Shown: positions 1 to 8,763, counted from the first letter of the stretch. The stretch: 24,953 nucleotides of DNA from an uncultured Sphingosinicella sp. (GCA_946886275.1 CAMPIH010000011.1:1-24953), one strand, 5' to 3'. Notes: generated from the sequence alone by a model not told the origin. A program made the numbers and translations.

Positions 1-757
1 CGATCTCGTCGAGGAACAGGGTGCCGCCATGGGCGAGCTCGATCTTGCCCTCGGTCGTCTTGATCGCGCCGGTGAAGGCGCCCTTCTCGTAGCCGAACAA
101 TTCCGCTTCGAGCAGATTCTCCGGGATGGCCGCGCAATTGATGGCGACGAAGCCGCCGGAATGGCGTCGGCTGGCGCGATGGACTCCGCGGGCGAGCAAT
201 TCCTTGCCGGTCCCGCTCGCCCCCAGCAGCATCACCGAGACATCGGTATTGGCGACCCGCTCGATCGTCCGCGCCACCTTCATCATCTCGGGAGCGGCGG
301 TGATCATCGTCCCGAGCACGGTACGATCCTCGCCGACCTGGCTTTCCAGGCGCCTGTTCTCGCTTTCCAGCTCGTGAAGCTGGAACGCCCGGCGGACGAT
401 GAGTCCGAGCTGATCGATGTCGACCGGCTTCTGGTAGAAATCATAGGCGCCGGACGCGATCGCCCGAAGCGCGCTTTCGCGGGCGCCGTGGCCTGAGGCG
501 ACGATCACCTTGGTGTCCGGCTTGAGCCGGAGAATGTTGTCGAGCGCGGCGAAGCCTTCCGAGACACCGTCGGGATCGGGCGGAAGTCCGAGGTCGAGCG
601 TCACGACCGCCGGTTCGGCGGCGCGAAGCAGGTCGACGGCGGCATTGGCGTCGGACGCGACCAGCACCTCGTAATCGTCATAGGCCCAGCGCAGCTGGCG
701 CTGGAGCCCTTCGTCGTCCTCGACGATGAGCAGCTTGGGTTTGACTGGCATGTTCAT
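1..757 (-). CDS. prsR: PEP-CTERM system sigma-54-dependent response regulator PrsR (3' end outside window)
   Basis: Cytoplasmic NtrC-type activator that works with sigma-54 RNA polymerase; in the PEP-CTERM/XrtA system it is thought to control exopolysaccharide and PEP-CTERM protein genes. About 250 N-terminal residues are visible. There is a receiver domain (acidic pair in LLIVEDDEG, phospho-acceptor Asp about residue 53-55 in TLDLGLPPD, conserved Lys in QKPVD), a short linker, and then an AAA+ domain with Walker A GASGTGKE near residue 180 and the sigma-54 contact loop GAFTGA. The reading frame is open to the window edge, so the rest of the AAA+ domain and the HTH are missing. The start at 757 overlaps the prsK stop as ATGA, which suggests translational coupling; an in-frame ATG at 751 is the alternative. 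The name rests on the receiver sequence and on pairing with prsK. Confidence 0.9.
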   Translation of the reverse strand, partial: MNMPVKPKLLIVEDDEGLQRQLRWAYDDYEVLVASDANAAVDLLRAAEPAVVTLDLGLPPDPDGVSEGFAALDNILRLKPDTKVIVASGHGARESALRAIASGAYDFYQKPVDIDQLGLIVRRAFQLHELESENRRLESQVGEDRTVLGTMITAAPEMMKVARTIERVANTDVSVMLLGASGTGKELLARGVHRASRRHSGGFVAINCAAIPENLLEAELFGYEKGAFTGAIKTTEGKIELAHGGTLFLDEI

Positions 758-2835
758 GCGCGCATCCGCCTGCGTTCGGGGACGGGAACGGCTTCCGCCC
801 GGGGAAAGATGAGGCTGAAGACCGAGCCTTCGCCTTCGCGGCTGTCGACCTCGATCCGGCCGCCCATCGCCGTCACCAGCGCCCGCGCCTCATAGGCGCC
901 GATCCCGAAGCCCTGCTCCTTGGTCGAGGCGAAGGGCTGGAACAGCCGGGTCCGGACGAATTCGGCGCTCATTCCGTGACCTCGGTCGATCACCTCGATG
1001 AGCGCGTCGCCGCCGCTCTCGGCATAGCGGATCTCGACCGGCCGGTCCGGCGGGCTCGCCTCGACGGCGTTCTGGACGAGGTGGGACAGAGCCTGTTCGA
1101 GCGCGGCCGGATCGGCCTTCGCCCACAGGCCGGGCTCTCCGGCGACGATGACCGGGTGCTGGTGGGACTTGGCGGCCGCGACGCTCGCGGCCGCCCGCTC
1201 GAGCGATACCGGCCGGATCGGCTCTCCTTCGCGCACCGCGCCCGGCGACAGCCGCGCCAGCAGGTCGTTCATCTTCTTCACCGAGCTCTGCAAGGTAGCG
1301 ATCATGTCTGCGCGGAACTCCGGATTGTCGGCGTGGCGCTCGGCGTTGCGGGCGACCAGGCTGAGCTGACTGACGAGATTCTTGATGTCGTGGAGGATGA
1401 AGGCGAAGCGCCGGTTGAACTCGTCGAAGCGGCGGGAATCGGCGAGCGCCTGCTGGCTCCTCGCCTCGGCGATATAGCTGGCGGCCTGGATCCCCGCCGC
1501 CCGGAACAGGTCGTAATCCTCCCAGTCGAGCGGCCGCCGGTAGGGCGGGTGGGCGAGGATGACGAGCCCGACCAGCCGGCCGGCATGGATGAGGGGCACT
1601 CCCGCCCAGGCGCCGGTCGCCGCCAGCCAAAGCGGCACCGGCACCTGCGCCTGACCGTGCGACAGCCAGCCGCCCTGGAGCCGCTCGAAATCGAGGACGA
1701 AGGCGCGGTCCTCGACGAAGCGGGCGAGCGCCTCGGCGCCTTCGCCGCCGTCGATCGGCGCATCTTCCCAGTTCCAGGCGACCGACCTCGAGAAATGATA
1801 ATGTTCGTCGGCAAGAAGGAGCAGGCCGCCGGGAGAGCCGCCGATATCGGCGAGCGCCTTCACCACCCGGGTCTCGAGCGAGGGGCTGTCCTCGTCGCCG
1901 CGCGCGACCGTGTCGGTGAATCGAAGCCATTCCTCGCGATAATCGTAGCGATGCTCGAAGACGTGCTTGGCGACGACGACCTTGAACCAGCCGCGGAGCC
2001 GGCCGGAGGGAAGCATGATCAGCGCTGCGACGCTCATCACGAGGACGATGCCCAGCTGGGCGGCTCGGCCCCAGTCGCCGCCGACCAGCTCCATCGCCCG
2101 GGCGCCCGACATCATCACGATGAGGTAGGCGAGGATCGCGATCACCGAGACCGACTGGAAGGTCGCCGCCCGCGACAGCTGCACCTTCCAGATCGAATTG
2201 TTTCGAACGCCGAGCACGAACAGGGGCACGAGCAGAGCCAATACCGTGCCGCGAAGCGCGTAGAGATCCTGGGCGAGGCCGCGGGTGAAATAGGCGACGG
2301 TGTAGAGGTGGAGATCGTAGGCCCACATGATTGTCAGGGCGATCATCGGGAAACGGAGCGCCCCCCGCGATTCGGGCGAGGCCTGGCCGTAGAGATTGTG
2401 GACCAGGATCAGGGCTCCGGCCGCGATCGTCAGGCCGATCATCTGCCCGGTCGCCGCAAGCGCCTCGAACATGAAAGGGACGTCGCGATATTCGCCGATC
2501 ACGCCGCCGATGACGATCTGAAGCCCGACCACCGCCGCGACCGAGCCATAGACCGCCTTGAGCGCCGGCTGTCCGCCGCCTTCGGCATTCTGCATGATCC
2601 CGTACATGAAGGCCAGGAAGGCGATGTTGCGAGCCGCTTCGGCGAGCTGAGGGAGCATCGCGTAACCGGGCAGCATCGCCAGGAAGATCGCCCAGACCGA
2701 CATGACGGCGAAGGCGCCGACGAGCGGCCGGTTCAGGGAATCGCCATGCCAGTGGCGAAGCTGGAACACCGCCATCACGCCGTAGAGCAAGGCGGCGAGG
2801 AGATTCCCCCAGAAGGCGACCAGGGCGAGAATCAA
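754..2835 (-). CDS. prsK: XrtA/PEP-CTERM system membrane histidine kinase PrsK
   Basis: Sensor kinase that should phosphorylate PrsR. The 693-residue protein has a hydrophobic N-terminal third with about eight membrane segments (residues 1-275). A GAF-like region follows (about 300-455), then a dimerisation/phosphoacceptor segment with HDIKN (His482), and a HATPase domain with N-box [10 protein letters not shown] (about 585-594), DRGHGM (about 617-622) and an [12 protein letters not shown] lid and G2 region. This order (membrane block, GAF, HisKA-like, HATPase) and the length fit PrsK. The start is a TTG at 2835 preceded by GAGGG at a suitable distance; no in-frame ATG lies between it and the upstream stop. 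It overlaps prsR by 4 bases, so the two form one unit. Confidence 0.92.
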   Translation of the reverse strand: MILALVAFWGNLLAALLYGVMAVFQLRHWHGDSLNRPLVGAFAVMSVWAIFLAMLPGYAMLPQLAEAARNIAFLAFMYGIMQNAEGGGQPALKAVYGSVAAVVGLQIVIGGVIGEYRDVPFMFEALAATGQMIGLTIAAGALILVHNLYGQASPESRGALRFPMIALTIMWAYDLHLYTVAYFTRGLAQDLYALRGTVLALLVPLFVLGVRNNSIWKVQLSRAATFQSVSVIAILAYLIVMMSGARAMELVGGDWGRAAQLGIVLVMSVAALIMLPSGRLRGWFKVVVAKHVFEHRYDYREEWLRFTDTVARGDEDSPSLETRVVKALADIGGSPGGLLLLADEHYHFSRSVAWNWEDAPIDGGEGAEALARFVEDRAFVLDFERLQGGWLSHGQAQVPVPLWLAATGAWAGVPLIHAGRLVGLVILAHPPYRRPLDWEDYDLFRAAGIQAASYIAEARSQQALADSRRFDEFNRRFAFILHDIKNLVSQLSLVARNAERHADNPEFRADMIATLQSSVKKMNDLLARLSPGAVREGEPIRPVSLERAAASVAAAKSHQHPVIVAGEPGLWAKADPAALEQALSHLVQNAVEASPPDRPVEIRYAESGGDALIEVIDRGHGMSAEFVRTRLFQPFASTKEQGFGIGAYEARALVTAMGGRIEVDSREGEGSVFSLIFPRAEAVPVPERRRMRA

Positions 2836-2926
2836 CGCGCCCTCGCCGGCCGGGCGACGGCCGAGTCAGGAGCAGGGGGCGGGACCGTCCGGTCCGCTAC
2901 CCGCCAGTGAATATGTGTAAGGGCTT

Positions 2927-2947
2927 CCGACACAAGGACAGTGTCGG
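2927..2947 (-). terminator. Possible hairpin after trpA
   Basis: A 7-bp perfect stem (CCGACAC / GTGTCGG) with a 7-nt loop lies 31 bases past the trpA stop and upstream of prsK. There is no T-tract on either side, so it is not a canonical intrinsic terminator. It could be an mRNA 3' stabiliser or an operator for prsK. The rest of the 143-base gap shows no clear promoter. Confidence 0.3.
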
Positions 2948-2978
2948 TGAAATTGACAAAGAAAGGGTGAAAGCGGAG

Positions 2979-3788
2979 CTAGATCCGGCTCGACCGCCTC
3001 GTCGCCGACTTCATCTCGGCGACGAAGCGGCGGACTCGATCGGGCGCCGAGGCGGCGTCCTCGGCGACGAGCCTGACGATCGCCGACCCGCTGATCGCGC
3101 CGGCCGCGCCGGCATCGAGCGCGGCTTCGACATGGTCGGGGCGAGAGATGCCGAAGCCGAAGATCGGCGGCGGAGCGCCCGCCTCGGCGAGCGAATCGAG
3201 CATGTCGCGATGGTCGAAATGGACGCTCTCGCCGGCGCCGGTAACTCCGGCGCGGGCGACGCAATAGGTATAGCCGCCGCCGAGCCGGGCGATCCGCTCG
3301 AGGGTCGCCTTCGGGGTGTTGGCGGCGGCGATGAGCACCGGATCGAGGCCAGCGGCCCGGGCCGACTGGGCGAACGGCTCGGCCTCGAAGGCGGGGACGT
3401 CGGCGACGAGAAGGCTGTCCGCTCCCGCTTCGGACGAGGCCCGACAGAAGGCGTCGCGGCCGCGCGCCACGACGAGATTGGCATAAGTGAGGATGCCCAC
3501 CGGGATCTGCGCGTGGCGTCGGCGGAAATCTGACAGCAAGGCGAAGGCGTCGGCGGGACGGACGCCCCGCGCCAGAGCGCGCTCGGCCGACGCCTGGATC
3601 ACGGGACCATCGGCCACCGGATCCGAAAAGGGGATCCCGACCTCGACCATGTCGGCGCCGCCCTCGACCGCGGCATCGAGGAGCCGGGCGCTCGTCTCGA
3701 GATCCGGATCGCCGAGCATCAGGAAGGCGCCGAACGCGCCGTCGCCCGATCCGGCGAGGCGTTCGAACATGGCGGCATAGCGGCTCAT
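2979..3788 (-). CDS. trpA: Tryptophan synthase alpha subunit
   Basis: Cleaves indole-3-glycerol phosphate to indole and glyceraldehyde-3-phosphate; indole is channelled to TrpB in the alpha2-beta2 complex. The protein has 269 residues, as usual for the family. The catalytic acids fall exactly at the family positions Glu49 and Asp60, in [15 protein letters not shown], and the phosphate-site glycine runs FGFGISRP and ISGSAIV follow. The frame is open further upstream, but [11 protein letters not shown] aligns with family N-termini. Its ATG (3788-3786) overlaps the trpB stop as ATGA, so this start was chosen. Last gene of the trp operon. The N-terminal half resembles enteric TrpA from memory (GAF...LGDP, GIPFSDP.ADGP). 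Confidence 0.97.
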   Translation of the reverse strand: MSRYAAMFERLAGSGDGAFGAFLMLGDPDLETSARLLDAAVEGGADMVEVGIPFSDPVADGPVIQASAERALARGVRPADAFALLSDFRRRHAQIPVGILTYANLVVARGRDAFCRASSEAGADSLLVADVPAFEAEPFAQSARAAGLDPVLIAAANTPKATLERIARLGGGYTYCVARAGVTGAGESVHFDHRDMLDSLAEAGAPPPIFGFGISRPDHVEAALDAGAAGAISGSAIVRLVAEDAASAPDRVRRFVAEMKSATRRSSRI

Positions 3789-4957
3789 GGCGCCGCCCCG
3801 ATCAGGCGCCTCGCCTGGGCCATGTCCTTGTCGCCCCGGCCGGACAGCCCGACGACGAGGATCGTTCCTTCCGCGCAATCCCGGGCGAGCTTCAGCGCAT
3901 GGGCCAGAGCGTGGGCGGATTCGAAGGCGCAGACGATGCCTTCGTGTCGCGCCAGCAAGGCGAAGGCCTCGAGCGCCTCCTTGTCGCTCGCCCCGACATA
4001 GGTCGCTCTCCCGCTCTCCTTCAGAAAGGCATGTTCCGGCCCGACCGCCGGGTAATCGAGCCCGGCGGAAACCGACCAGGTGTCGGCGACCTGGCCGTCT
4101 TCGTCCTGGAGCAGATAGGTTTCGGCGCCGTGGAGGATTCCGGGGCGGCCGCGAAGAAGCGTTGCGCCGTGAGCGTCGCCGTCCAGTCCGCGGCCGGCGG
4201 CCTCGACCCCGATCAGGGCGACGCTCTCGTCCTCGACGAAGTCGGCAAAGATGCCCATCGCGTTCGAGCCGCCGCCGACGCAGGCGATCACCCTATCGGG
4301 GAGCCGGCCTTCGGCCTCGAGCAGCTGGGCGCGCGCCTCGGCGCCGATCACCCGCTGAAACTCCCGGACCATGAGCGGGAAGGGATGGGGTCCGGCGACG
4401 GTGCCGAGCAGATAATGGGTATCGGCGAAGCTCGCCGTCCAGTCGCGGAGCGCCTCGTTGACGGCATCCTTCAGGGTCCGGCCGCCGCCGGTGACCGGGA
4501 TCACCTCGGCGCCCATCAGCTCCATCCGGAAGACGTTGAGCTGCTGCCGCTCGACATCGTCGGCGCCCATGTAGATCCGGGTCTCAAGCCCGAACAGGGC
4601 GCCGGCCATGGCGGTGGCGACTCCGTGCTGGCCGGCGCCGGTCTCGGCGATCAGCCGGGTCTTGCCCATCCGCCGGGCAAGCAGCGCCTGGGCGAGAACC
4701 TGGTTGGTCTTGTGGGCGCCGCCGTGGAGGAGATCCTCGCGCTTGAGGTAGAGGCGGGCGCGGCCGCCGAGGTTGCGGCAGAGGGTGAGCGGGGTCGGCC
4801 GGCCGGCGTAACGGCCGAGGAGATCGGCGAGCTCGCTTCGAAAGCTCTCGTCCTCCTGGGCGTCGAGGAAGGCCGCCTCGAGCTGCTCGAGCGCAGGCAT
4901 GAGGATTTCCGGCACATAGGCGCCGCCGAACCTGCCGAACCGACCGCTCAGACGCAT
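3785..4957 (-). CDS. trpB: Tryptophan synthase beta subunit
   Basis: PLP enzyme that condenses indole with L-serine to give L-tryptophan. The protein has 390 residues, close to the family's usual 390-400. The N-terminal [13 protein letters not shown] is the standard TrpB start. Lys83 in HGGAHKTNQ is the PLP Schiff-base lysine. ETGAGQHG binds serine, GGGSNA (residues 228-233) binds the PLP phosphate, and LSGRGDKD is the C-terminal signature. The ATG at 4957 overlaps the end of trpCF by 10 bases, and the gene overlaps trpA by 4. All key residues are present and I see no damage. Confidence 0.98.
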   Translation of the reverse strand: MRLSGRFGRFGGAYVPEILMPALEQLEAAFLDAQEDESFRSELADLLGRYAGRPTPLTLCRNLGGRARLYLKREDLLHGGAHKTNQVLAQALLARRMGKTRLIAETGAGQHGVATAMAGALFGLETRIYMGADDVERQQLNVFRMELMGAEVIPVTGGGRTLKDAVNEALRDWTASFADTHYLLGTVAGPHPFPLMVREFQRVIGAEARAQLLEAEGRLPDRVIACVGGGSNAMGIFADFVEDESVALIGVEAAGRGLDGDAHGATLLRGRPGILHGAETYLLQDEDGQVADTWSVSAGLDYPAVGPEHAFLKESGRATYVGASDKEALEAFALLARHEGIVCAFESAHALAHALKLARDCAEGTILVVGLSGRGDKDMAQARRLIGAAP

Positions 4958-6357
4958 GGTCGGGCCTCGCCGCGCTTCGGCGCCCGCAACGCCTCGAAGA
5001 AGGCCTGGATCTTCACCTCGTCCTTTCGGCCGGGGGCGCTTTCGACCCCGGAATTGACGTCGAGTGCGAAGGCGCCGAGCCGGGCGGCGGCGGCGGCATT
5101 GCCGGCGAAAAGGCCGCCGGCGACGACGTCGGCGCCAAGTGCGCCGGAATCGCGGAGGCGGGCCCAGTCGAAGGCCCGGCCGGTGCCGCCGCAGCGTCCA
5201 TCCCGCTCGCTGTCGTAGATCGTCCGGTCGGCGCCTGTTCGCCGGTACGGCTGCCGGGCGCCGACGGCGCTCACAGCCCAGATCTCGGTGTCGCCGCCGA
5301 CGAGGTTGCGAAGCGCGGCGATATAGTCCGGATCCTCTTCGCCATGAAGCTGGACGACATCCAGGGCCAATGCCCGGGCGGTCTCCGCGACCTGCATAAG
5401 CCTCGTGTTGCGGAACACGCCGACCGTCTCGAGCCCTGAGGCTCGCGCTGCTTCCGCCACCGGCAGCGCCTCGCTTCGGCTGATCCGGCGCCGCGATTCG
5501 GCGACGAGGATCATCCCGCCATGAGTCGCGCGGCCGGCGGCGAGTCGCGCATCGGCGGCGCTGGTCAGGCCGCAGACCTTGACCCGGCCGAAGGCGAGCG
5601 AGCGGGCGGCGCGGCCCGGATCGGGCGAGCGCATGAGCGACGAGCCGACGAGGAAGGCATCGGCGTGACCGGCCAGACGATCGACGTCGGCCCGGCCGCC
5701 GATTCCCGATTCGGCGACGACGAGGCGATCGGCCGGGATCAAGGGCGCGAGCCGCTCGGTGACGGCGAGGTTCACCTCGAGCGTATGAAGGTCGCGATTG
5801 TTGATTCCGATGATCGGCGCGTCGAGGGCAAGCGCCTGCTCGACCTGGGCCTCGTCATGGACCTCGACGATCACCTCCATGCCGAGCCGCCGAGCCTCGG
5901 CGATGACCTGCTCCGCTTCGGCCGGCGTGAGGACCGACAGCATCGCCAGAACCGCATCGGCGCCATGTCGGCGGGCCTCGGGCACCTGCCGGGGGTCGAC
6001 GACGAAATCCTTGGCGAGGATCGGACCGTCGAACACCAAGCGGACTTTTGCGAGGTCGTCGAGGGAGCCGTGGAAGAAGGGATTGTCGGTGAGGACGCTG
6101 ACGGCGTCCGCGGCGCCGGCATAAGCGGCGGCGATCGATTGCGGGTCCGCCTGGTCGCGGAGCAGTCCTTGCGAGGGCGAGGCCCTTTTCACTTCCATGA
6201 TGAAGCGCGCGCCTGGCCTGGCGAGGGCCGCCCGAAGGCTTCGCCGGCTCGGCTCGGCCCCGGCGCGAAGCGATTCCACGCTCGATCCGGCAAGCCGGTC
6301 CGAGACGTCGCGCCGCTTCCGCTCGACGATCGCCTCCAGGATTCCGCGCTCAGCCAT
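4948..6357 (-). CDS. trpCF: Bifunctional indole-3-glycerol-phosphate synthase / phosphoribosylanthranilate isomerase (TrpC-TrpF fusion)
   Basis: Catalyses two successive steps of tryptophan synthesis: PRA to CdRP (TrpF part), then CdRP to indole-3-glycerol phosphate (TrpC part). The protein has 469 residues. TrpC spans about 1-255, with Glu55/Lys57 in [11 protein letters not shown], Lys116 in ILAKDF, Glu165, Asn187 in GINNRD and Glu216 in VAESGIG. TrpF spans about 257-460, with catalytic Cys262 in KVCGLT, VQLHGEE, and Asp433 in [10 protein letters not shown]. The halves join with almost no linker, as in the enteric TrpCF, and the order C-then-F is the same. Most alphaproteobacteria are known to carry separate trpC and trpF, so the fusion is notable. 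The start at 6357 ([15 protein letters not shown]) overlaps trpD by 8 bases; an upstream in-frame ATG at 6396 adds 13 unlikely residues. Confidence 0.96.
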   Translation of the reverse strand: MAERGILEAIVERKRRDVSDRLAGSSVESLRAGAEPSRRSLRAALARPGARFIMEVKRASPSQGLLRDQADPQSIAAAYAGAADAVSVLTDNPFFHGSLDDLAKVRLVFDGPILAKDFVVDPRQVPEARRHGADAVLAMLSVLTPAEAEQVIAEARRLGMEVIVEVHDEAQVEQALALDAPIIGINNRDLHTLEVNLAVTERLAPLIPADRLVVAESGIGGRADVDRLAGHADAFLVGSSLMRSPDPGRAARSLAFGRVKVCGLTSAADARLAAGRATHGGMILVAESRRRISRSEALPVAEAARASGLETVGVFRNTRLMQVAETARALALDVVQLHGEEDPDYIAALRNLVGGDTEIWAVSAVGARQPYRRTGADRTIYDSERDGRCGGTGRAFDWARLRDSGALGADVVAGGLFAGNAAAAARLGAFALDVNSGVESAPGRKDEVKIQAFFEALRAPKRGEARPCV

Positions 6358-7417
6358 TGGTCGCCTCGACGAAGCGATCGAGCAGCCGGCCGGCATCGCC
6401 GCTCGCGATCACGTCTTCGGCCGCCTCGACACCTTCGCTGAACCCGGCCGCAAGGCCCGCCGTCATCAGCAGCGCGCCGGCATTGAGCGCGACGATCCGG
6501 CGCTCCGATTCGCTGCCCTGGCCGCGCAGAAGCGCCGCCAGGCGAAGACCATTCTCCTCCGGGTCACCGCCGCGGACTTCGGCGAGCGGCGCCCGGGCGA
6601 AGCCACCTTGCTCCGGGGTGAGGAAGAGCGGCTCGATTCGGCCCCTGTTCAGTCGAACCGCCTCGGTCGGGCCGTGGAGGGCGACCTCGTCCAGTCCAGA
6701 ACCATGGACGACCAGGGCCGTCTCGACGCCGAGAGCGGCGAGGGTCGACGCGACCGGCTCGAGCAGCTCGGGCCGAGCTACCCCGAGCAGCTGGACCGGC
6801 GGCTCCGCCGGATTGAGGCAGGGGCCGAGCACGTTCATGATCGTTCGGACCTTGAGCGCCCGTCGGACCGGTCCGGCATGAGCGAGTCCGGGATGATAGG
6901 CCGGCGCGAACAGGAAGCAGATCCCGGTTTCGTCGAGCACCCGGCGTGAACGTCCGGCATCGATGTCCAGCTTCGTCCCGAGCCGCTCGAGTACGTCGGC
7001 CGAGCCGCAGCGGGAGCTGAACGATCGATTGCCATGCTTGACGATGGGAAGGCCCGCCGCCGCGGCGACGAAGGCAACCGCGGTCGACACGTTGATCGAG
7101 CTCGACCCGTCGCCGCCGGTCCCGCACGTATCGGCGAAGAGATAGTCCGGCCGCGGGAAATCGGCATCCGCCGATCGAAGCGCGCGGGCGGCGCCGATCA
7201 GGGTCTCGGTCGTCTCGCCGTTGAATCGAAGGGCGATGAGCATCGCGGCGATCGTCGGCTCGCTCAACTCCCCCGCCACCAGAGCGGAGAAGAGGCATTC
7301 GGACTGGACGGCGGAAAGCGGCTCGCCCGAATAGAGCCGGTCGAGCGAATGGTCGACGGTGGGGGTCTCGGACTCGAGAGCGCTTTTGTCGCGCGCAAAC
7401 GCCTGGTTCAGGTACAT
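6350..7417 (-). CDS. trpD: Anthranilate phosphoribosyltransferase
   Basis: Transfers phosphoribosyl from PRPP to anthranilate, the second step of tryptophan synthesis. The protein has 355 residues. GTGGDGSSSIN (about 99-109) is the PRPP-binding loop, followed by KHGNRS (127-132), and RTIMNVLGP is the anthranilate-site region. Phrases such as FPRPDYLFAD and CFLFAPAYH resemble the TrpD half of enteric TrpGD from memory, but no TrpG domain is attached. The first 20 or so residues look like unaligned lead-in. The ATG at 7417 has GAGGAA eight bases upstream and lies 25 bases after the attenuator T-tract, so it is preferred over a longer open frame that would run through the terminator. First structural gene of the operon. 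Confidence 0.95.
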   Translation of the reverse strand: MYLNQAFARDKSALESETPTVDHSLDRLYSGEPLSAVQSECLFSALVAGELSEPTIAAMLIALRFNGETTETLIGAARALRSADADFPRPDYLFADTCGTGGDGSSSINVSTAVAFVAAAAGLPIVKHGNRSFSSRCGSADVLERLGTKLDIDAGRSRRVLDETGICFLFAPAYHPGLAHAGPVRRALKVRTIMNVLGPCLNPAEPPVQLLGVARPELLEPVASTLAALGVETALVVHGSGLDEVALHGPTEAVRLNRGRIEPLFLTPEQGGFARAPLAEVRGGDPEENGLRLAALLRGQGSESERRIVALNAGALLMTAGLAAGFSEGVEAAEDVIASGDAGRLLDRFVEATNG

Positions 7418-7441
7418 GGGGTGTTCCTCGCAAAAGGCATG

Positions 7442-7465
7442 AAAAAACCCGCCGAAATCGGCGGG
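7442..7465 (-). terminator. Intrinsic terminator in the trp leader (candidate attenuator)
   Basis: On the minus strand a perfect 7-bp GC stem, CCCGCCG-ATTT-CGGCGGG, is followed directly by six Ts. It lies 40 bases after the Trp-rich leader ORF stop and 25 bases before the trpD start codon. A strong terminator in front of a biosynthetic operon, rather than after it, is the hallmark of attenuation. Confidence 0.85.
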
Positions 7466-7505
7466 CCTGCTGTTCTGGATTATCGTCGATCCGGTCGGAT
7501 CTCGG

Positions 7506-7643
7506 TCACCAGCTACGCCATCGGCCTGCCGCGGAGGAGATGTTCCGCCACCAGAGCCATGCCTGCGAGGATGCGACCGTGCGCGCCGTCGGCGCCGCGG
7601 CAGCGGCGGCCGGAAGATCGGCAAGGCGGGCGAAGTCGGTCAT
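7506..7643 (-). CDS. Candidate trp operon leader peptide, Trp-rich
   Basis: A 45-codon ORF from ATG 7643 to TGA 7506. It has five TGG codons, at residues 29, 31, 32, 42 and 45 (segments AWLWWRN and RWRSW), and the last precedes the stop. Tryptophan is otherwise rare, and the cluster lies directly upstream of the terminator at 7442-7465 and trpD. The expected role is ribosome stalling when charged tRNA-Trp is scarce. It is longer than classical leaders (about 14 residues) and I see no good Shine-Dalgarno before the ATG. A small hairpin (GATCC-GACC-GGATC, 7488-7501) follows the stop. The last Trp codons could pair partly with it, and TGGCGG at residues 32-33 can pair with CCGCCG of the terminator arm. 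Whether these form a true antiterminator needs folding. A shorter real peptide starting at a non-ATG codon is possible. Confidence 0.7.
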   Translation of the reverse strand: MTDFARLADLPAAAAAAPTARTVASSQAWLWWRNISSAAGRWRSW

Positions 7644-7777
7644 CGACGTTCACATCAAGGAGATGCCCAGGCACGTCAAGCACCAATTCAAGGGGATAGG
7701 AGGGGTCGCGACCGTTCGCGACCCGCTTCCCAAGGCTATCGCCTTCCCGGGTAGGGCCGCTAACATGTGAACGTCGA
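7643..7777. repeat. Nested inverted repeats in the trp / aldo-keto reductase divergent region
   Basis: A perfect 13-bp inverted repeat has arms TCGACGTTCACAT (7643-7655) and ATGTGAACGTCGA (7765-7777), separated by 109 bases. Inside it lies a near-perfect pair, AAGGGGATAG (7690-7699) and CTATCGCCTT (7736-7745), matching at 9 of 10. At the centre is a 9-bp palindrome (7703-7724). Each outer arm therefore reads ATGTGAACGTCGA towards its own gene: at the leader ORF start on minus, and 45 bases before the reductase on plus. Paired operators or a duplicated promoter element are possible. I could not identify convincing -35/-10 boxes here. Confidence 0.6.
7703..7724. promoter_or_regulatory. 9-bp palindrome, candidate operator
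   Basis: GGGTCGCGA-CCGT-TCGCGACCC is a perfect 9-bp inverted repeat with a 4-base centre. It lies between the divergent trp leader (60 bases to the left) and the aldo/keto reductase start (98 bases to the right). No T-tract follows on either strand, so it is unlikely to be a terminator. It may be a binding site for a dimeric regulator acting on both directions. The regulator is unknown. Confidence 0.45.
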
Positions 7778-7821
7778 GCCGCATTCGTGGCGCTCGAGAC
7801 GAGGAAGGATGAGGCGCTTTG

Positions 7822-8763
7822 ATGATTCGGGAACTTGGCAAATCGGGGCTTCGTGTTTCGCCACTCGTCCTGGGCGGCAACGTCTTCGGCTGGAATCTGA
7901 CCGGCGACGAGGCGTTCCGGGTGCTCGACCGCTTCGTCGAAGGCGGCGGGGTCATGATCGACACTGCCGACGTCTATTCGAAATGGGCTCCGGGAAATCG
8001 CGGTGGCGAGTCGGAGAGCCTGATCGGCGACTGGCTTCGCCGCCGCGGCCGGCGGGACGACGTCCTGATCGCGACCAAGGTCGGCTTCGACGAGGGTTTG
8101 TCGGCGGCGACCATCGAACGCGGCATCGAGGCGTCGCTCGGGCGGCTCGGCAGCGATCATGTCGATCTCTATTTCTCGCACAAGGACGATCCCGCGACCC
8201 CCTTGGAGGAAAGCCTCGGCGCCTTCGACCGGCTGGTGAAGGCCGGGAAAGTGCGGGCGATCGGCGCGTCGCAGATCGGGCCGGAGCGGCTCGAGGAAGC
8301 GCTCGCCGTCAGCCGCCGCGAGGGCCTGGCTTCCTACAGCGTGCTTCAGACCGAATATAATCTCATGGACCGGAACGCCTATGAAGGTCCGCTTCGCGAC
8401 GTCGTCGTCCGTCACGGCCTCGGCATGGTCGCCTTTTACGGCCTCGCCAACGGCTATCTCACCGGCAAGTACAGAGAGCCTTCGGATCTCGCCAAGAGCC
8501 CGCGCGGCGATCGGGCCAAGCGCTATATGGAAGGGAAGGGGCCCAAGGTCCTCGCCGTTCTGGACGAGGTGGCGACCGAAACCGGCGCAAGTCCGGCGCA
8601 GGTGGCGCTTGCCTGGCTCGCCGCCCAGCCCGGAGTGACGGCGCCGATCGCCAGCGCCACCAGCGTCGCCCAGCTCGACGAATTGCTCGGCGTTCTCGAT
8701 CTGCAGCTTGGCGAGGATCAGATTGCCCGCCTGAGCGCTTCGTCAGACTCAACATCTAAGTAG
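7822..8763 (+). CDS. Aldo/keto reductase
   Basis: Cytoplasmic NADPH-dependent reductase of the AKR superfamily; the substrate cannot be told from sequence. The protein has 313 residues with a TIM-barrel pattern. The catalytic tetrad is visible: Asp47 in MIDTADVY, Tyr52, Lys86 in IATKVG, and His120 in DLYFSHKDD. The N-terminal MIRELGKSGLRVSPLVLGGNVFG is typical of the family, as is VQPGVTAPI-like text near the C-terminus (AAQPGVTAPIASATS). The ATG at 7822 has GAGG seven bases upstream; a TTG one codon earlier is in frame but less likely. It diverges from the trp leader and converges on the M20 gene with 9 bases between stops, with no terminator. Confidence 0.92.
   Translation: MIRELGKSGLRVSPLVLGGNVFGWNLTGDEAFRVLDRFVEGGGVMIDTADVYSKWAPGNRGGESESLIGDWLRRRGRRDDVLIATKVGFDEGLSAATIERGIEASLGRLGSDHVDLYFSHKDDPATPLEESLGAFDRLVKAGKVRAIGASQIGPERLEEALAVSRREGLASYSVLQTEYNLMDRNAYEGPLRDVVVRHGLGMVAFYGLANGYLTGKYREPSDLAKSPRGDRAKRYMEGKGPKVLAVLDEVATETGASPAQVALAWLAAQPGVTAPIASATSVAQLDELLGVLDLQLGEDQIARLSASSDSTSK

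Noticed and set aside
2882..2895. GGACC-GTCC-GGTCC palindrome upstream of prsK
   Set aside because: A short 5-bp stem of the kind expected by chance in GC-rich DNA; no T-tract and no repeat of the motif elsewhere in the gap.
976..2910. A 644-codon open frame on plus opposite prsK
   Set aside because: It mirrors prsK, whose domains and motifs are clear. High GC in third positions removes stop codons on the opposite strand; the translation is low-complexity and rich in Arg, Asp and Glu.
3899..5218. A 439-codon open frame on plus across trpB and trpCF
   Set aside because: Antisense to two intact enzymes; no recognisable domains and skewed composition.
7418..7440. Ten-codon frame starting at the ATG right after the attenuator T-tract
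   Set aside because: It has no Shine-Dalgarno, and its start sits at the terminator end. It runs out of frame over the trpD start and is most likely chance.
7513..8415. A 300-codon open frame on minus covering the trp leader and the aldo/keto reductase
   Set aside because: It lies antisense to a reductase with an intact catalytic tetrad and runs through the inverted-repeat region. Its product matches no family I know. The Trp-rich leader is in a different frame of the same strand.
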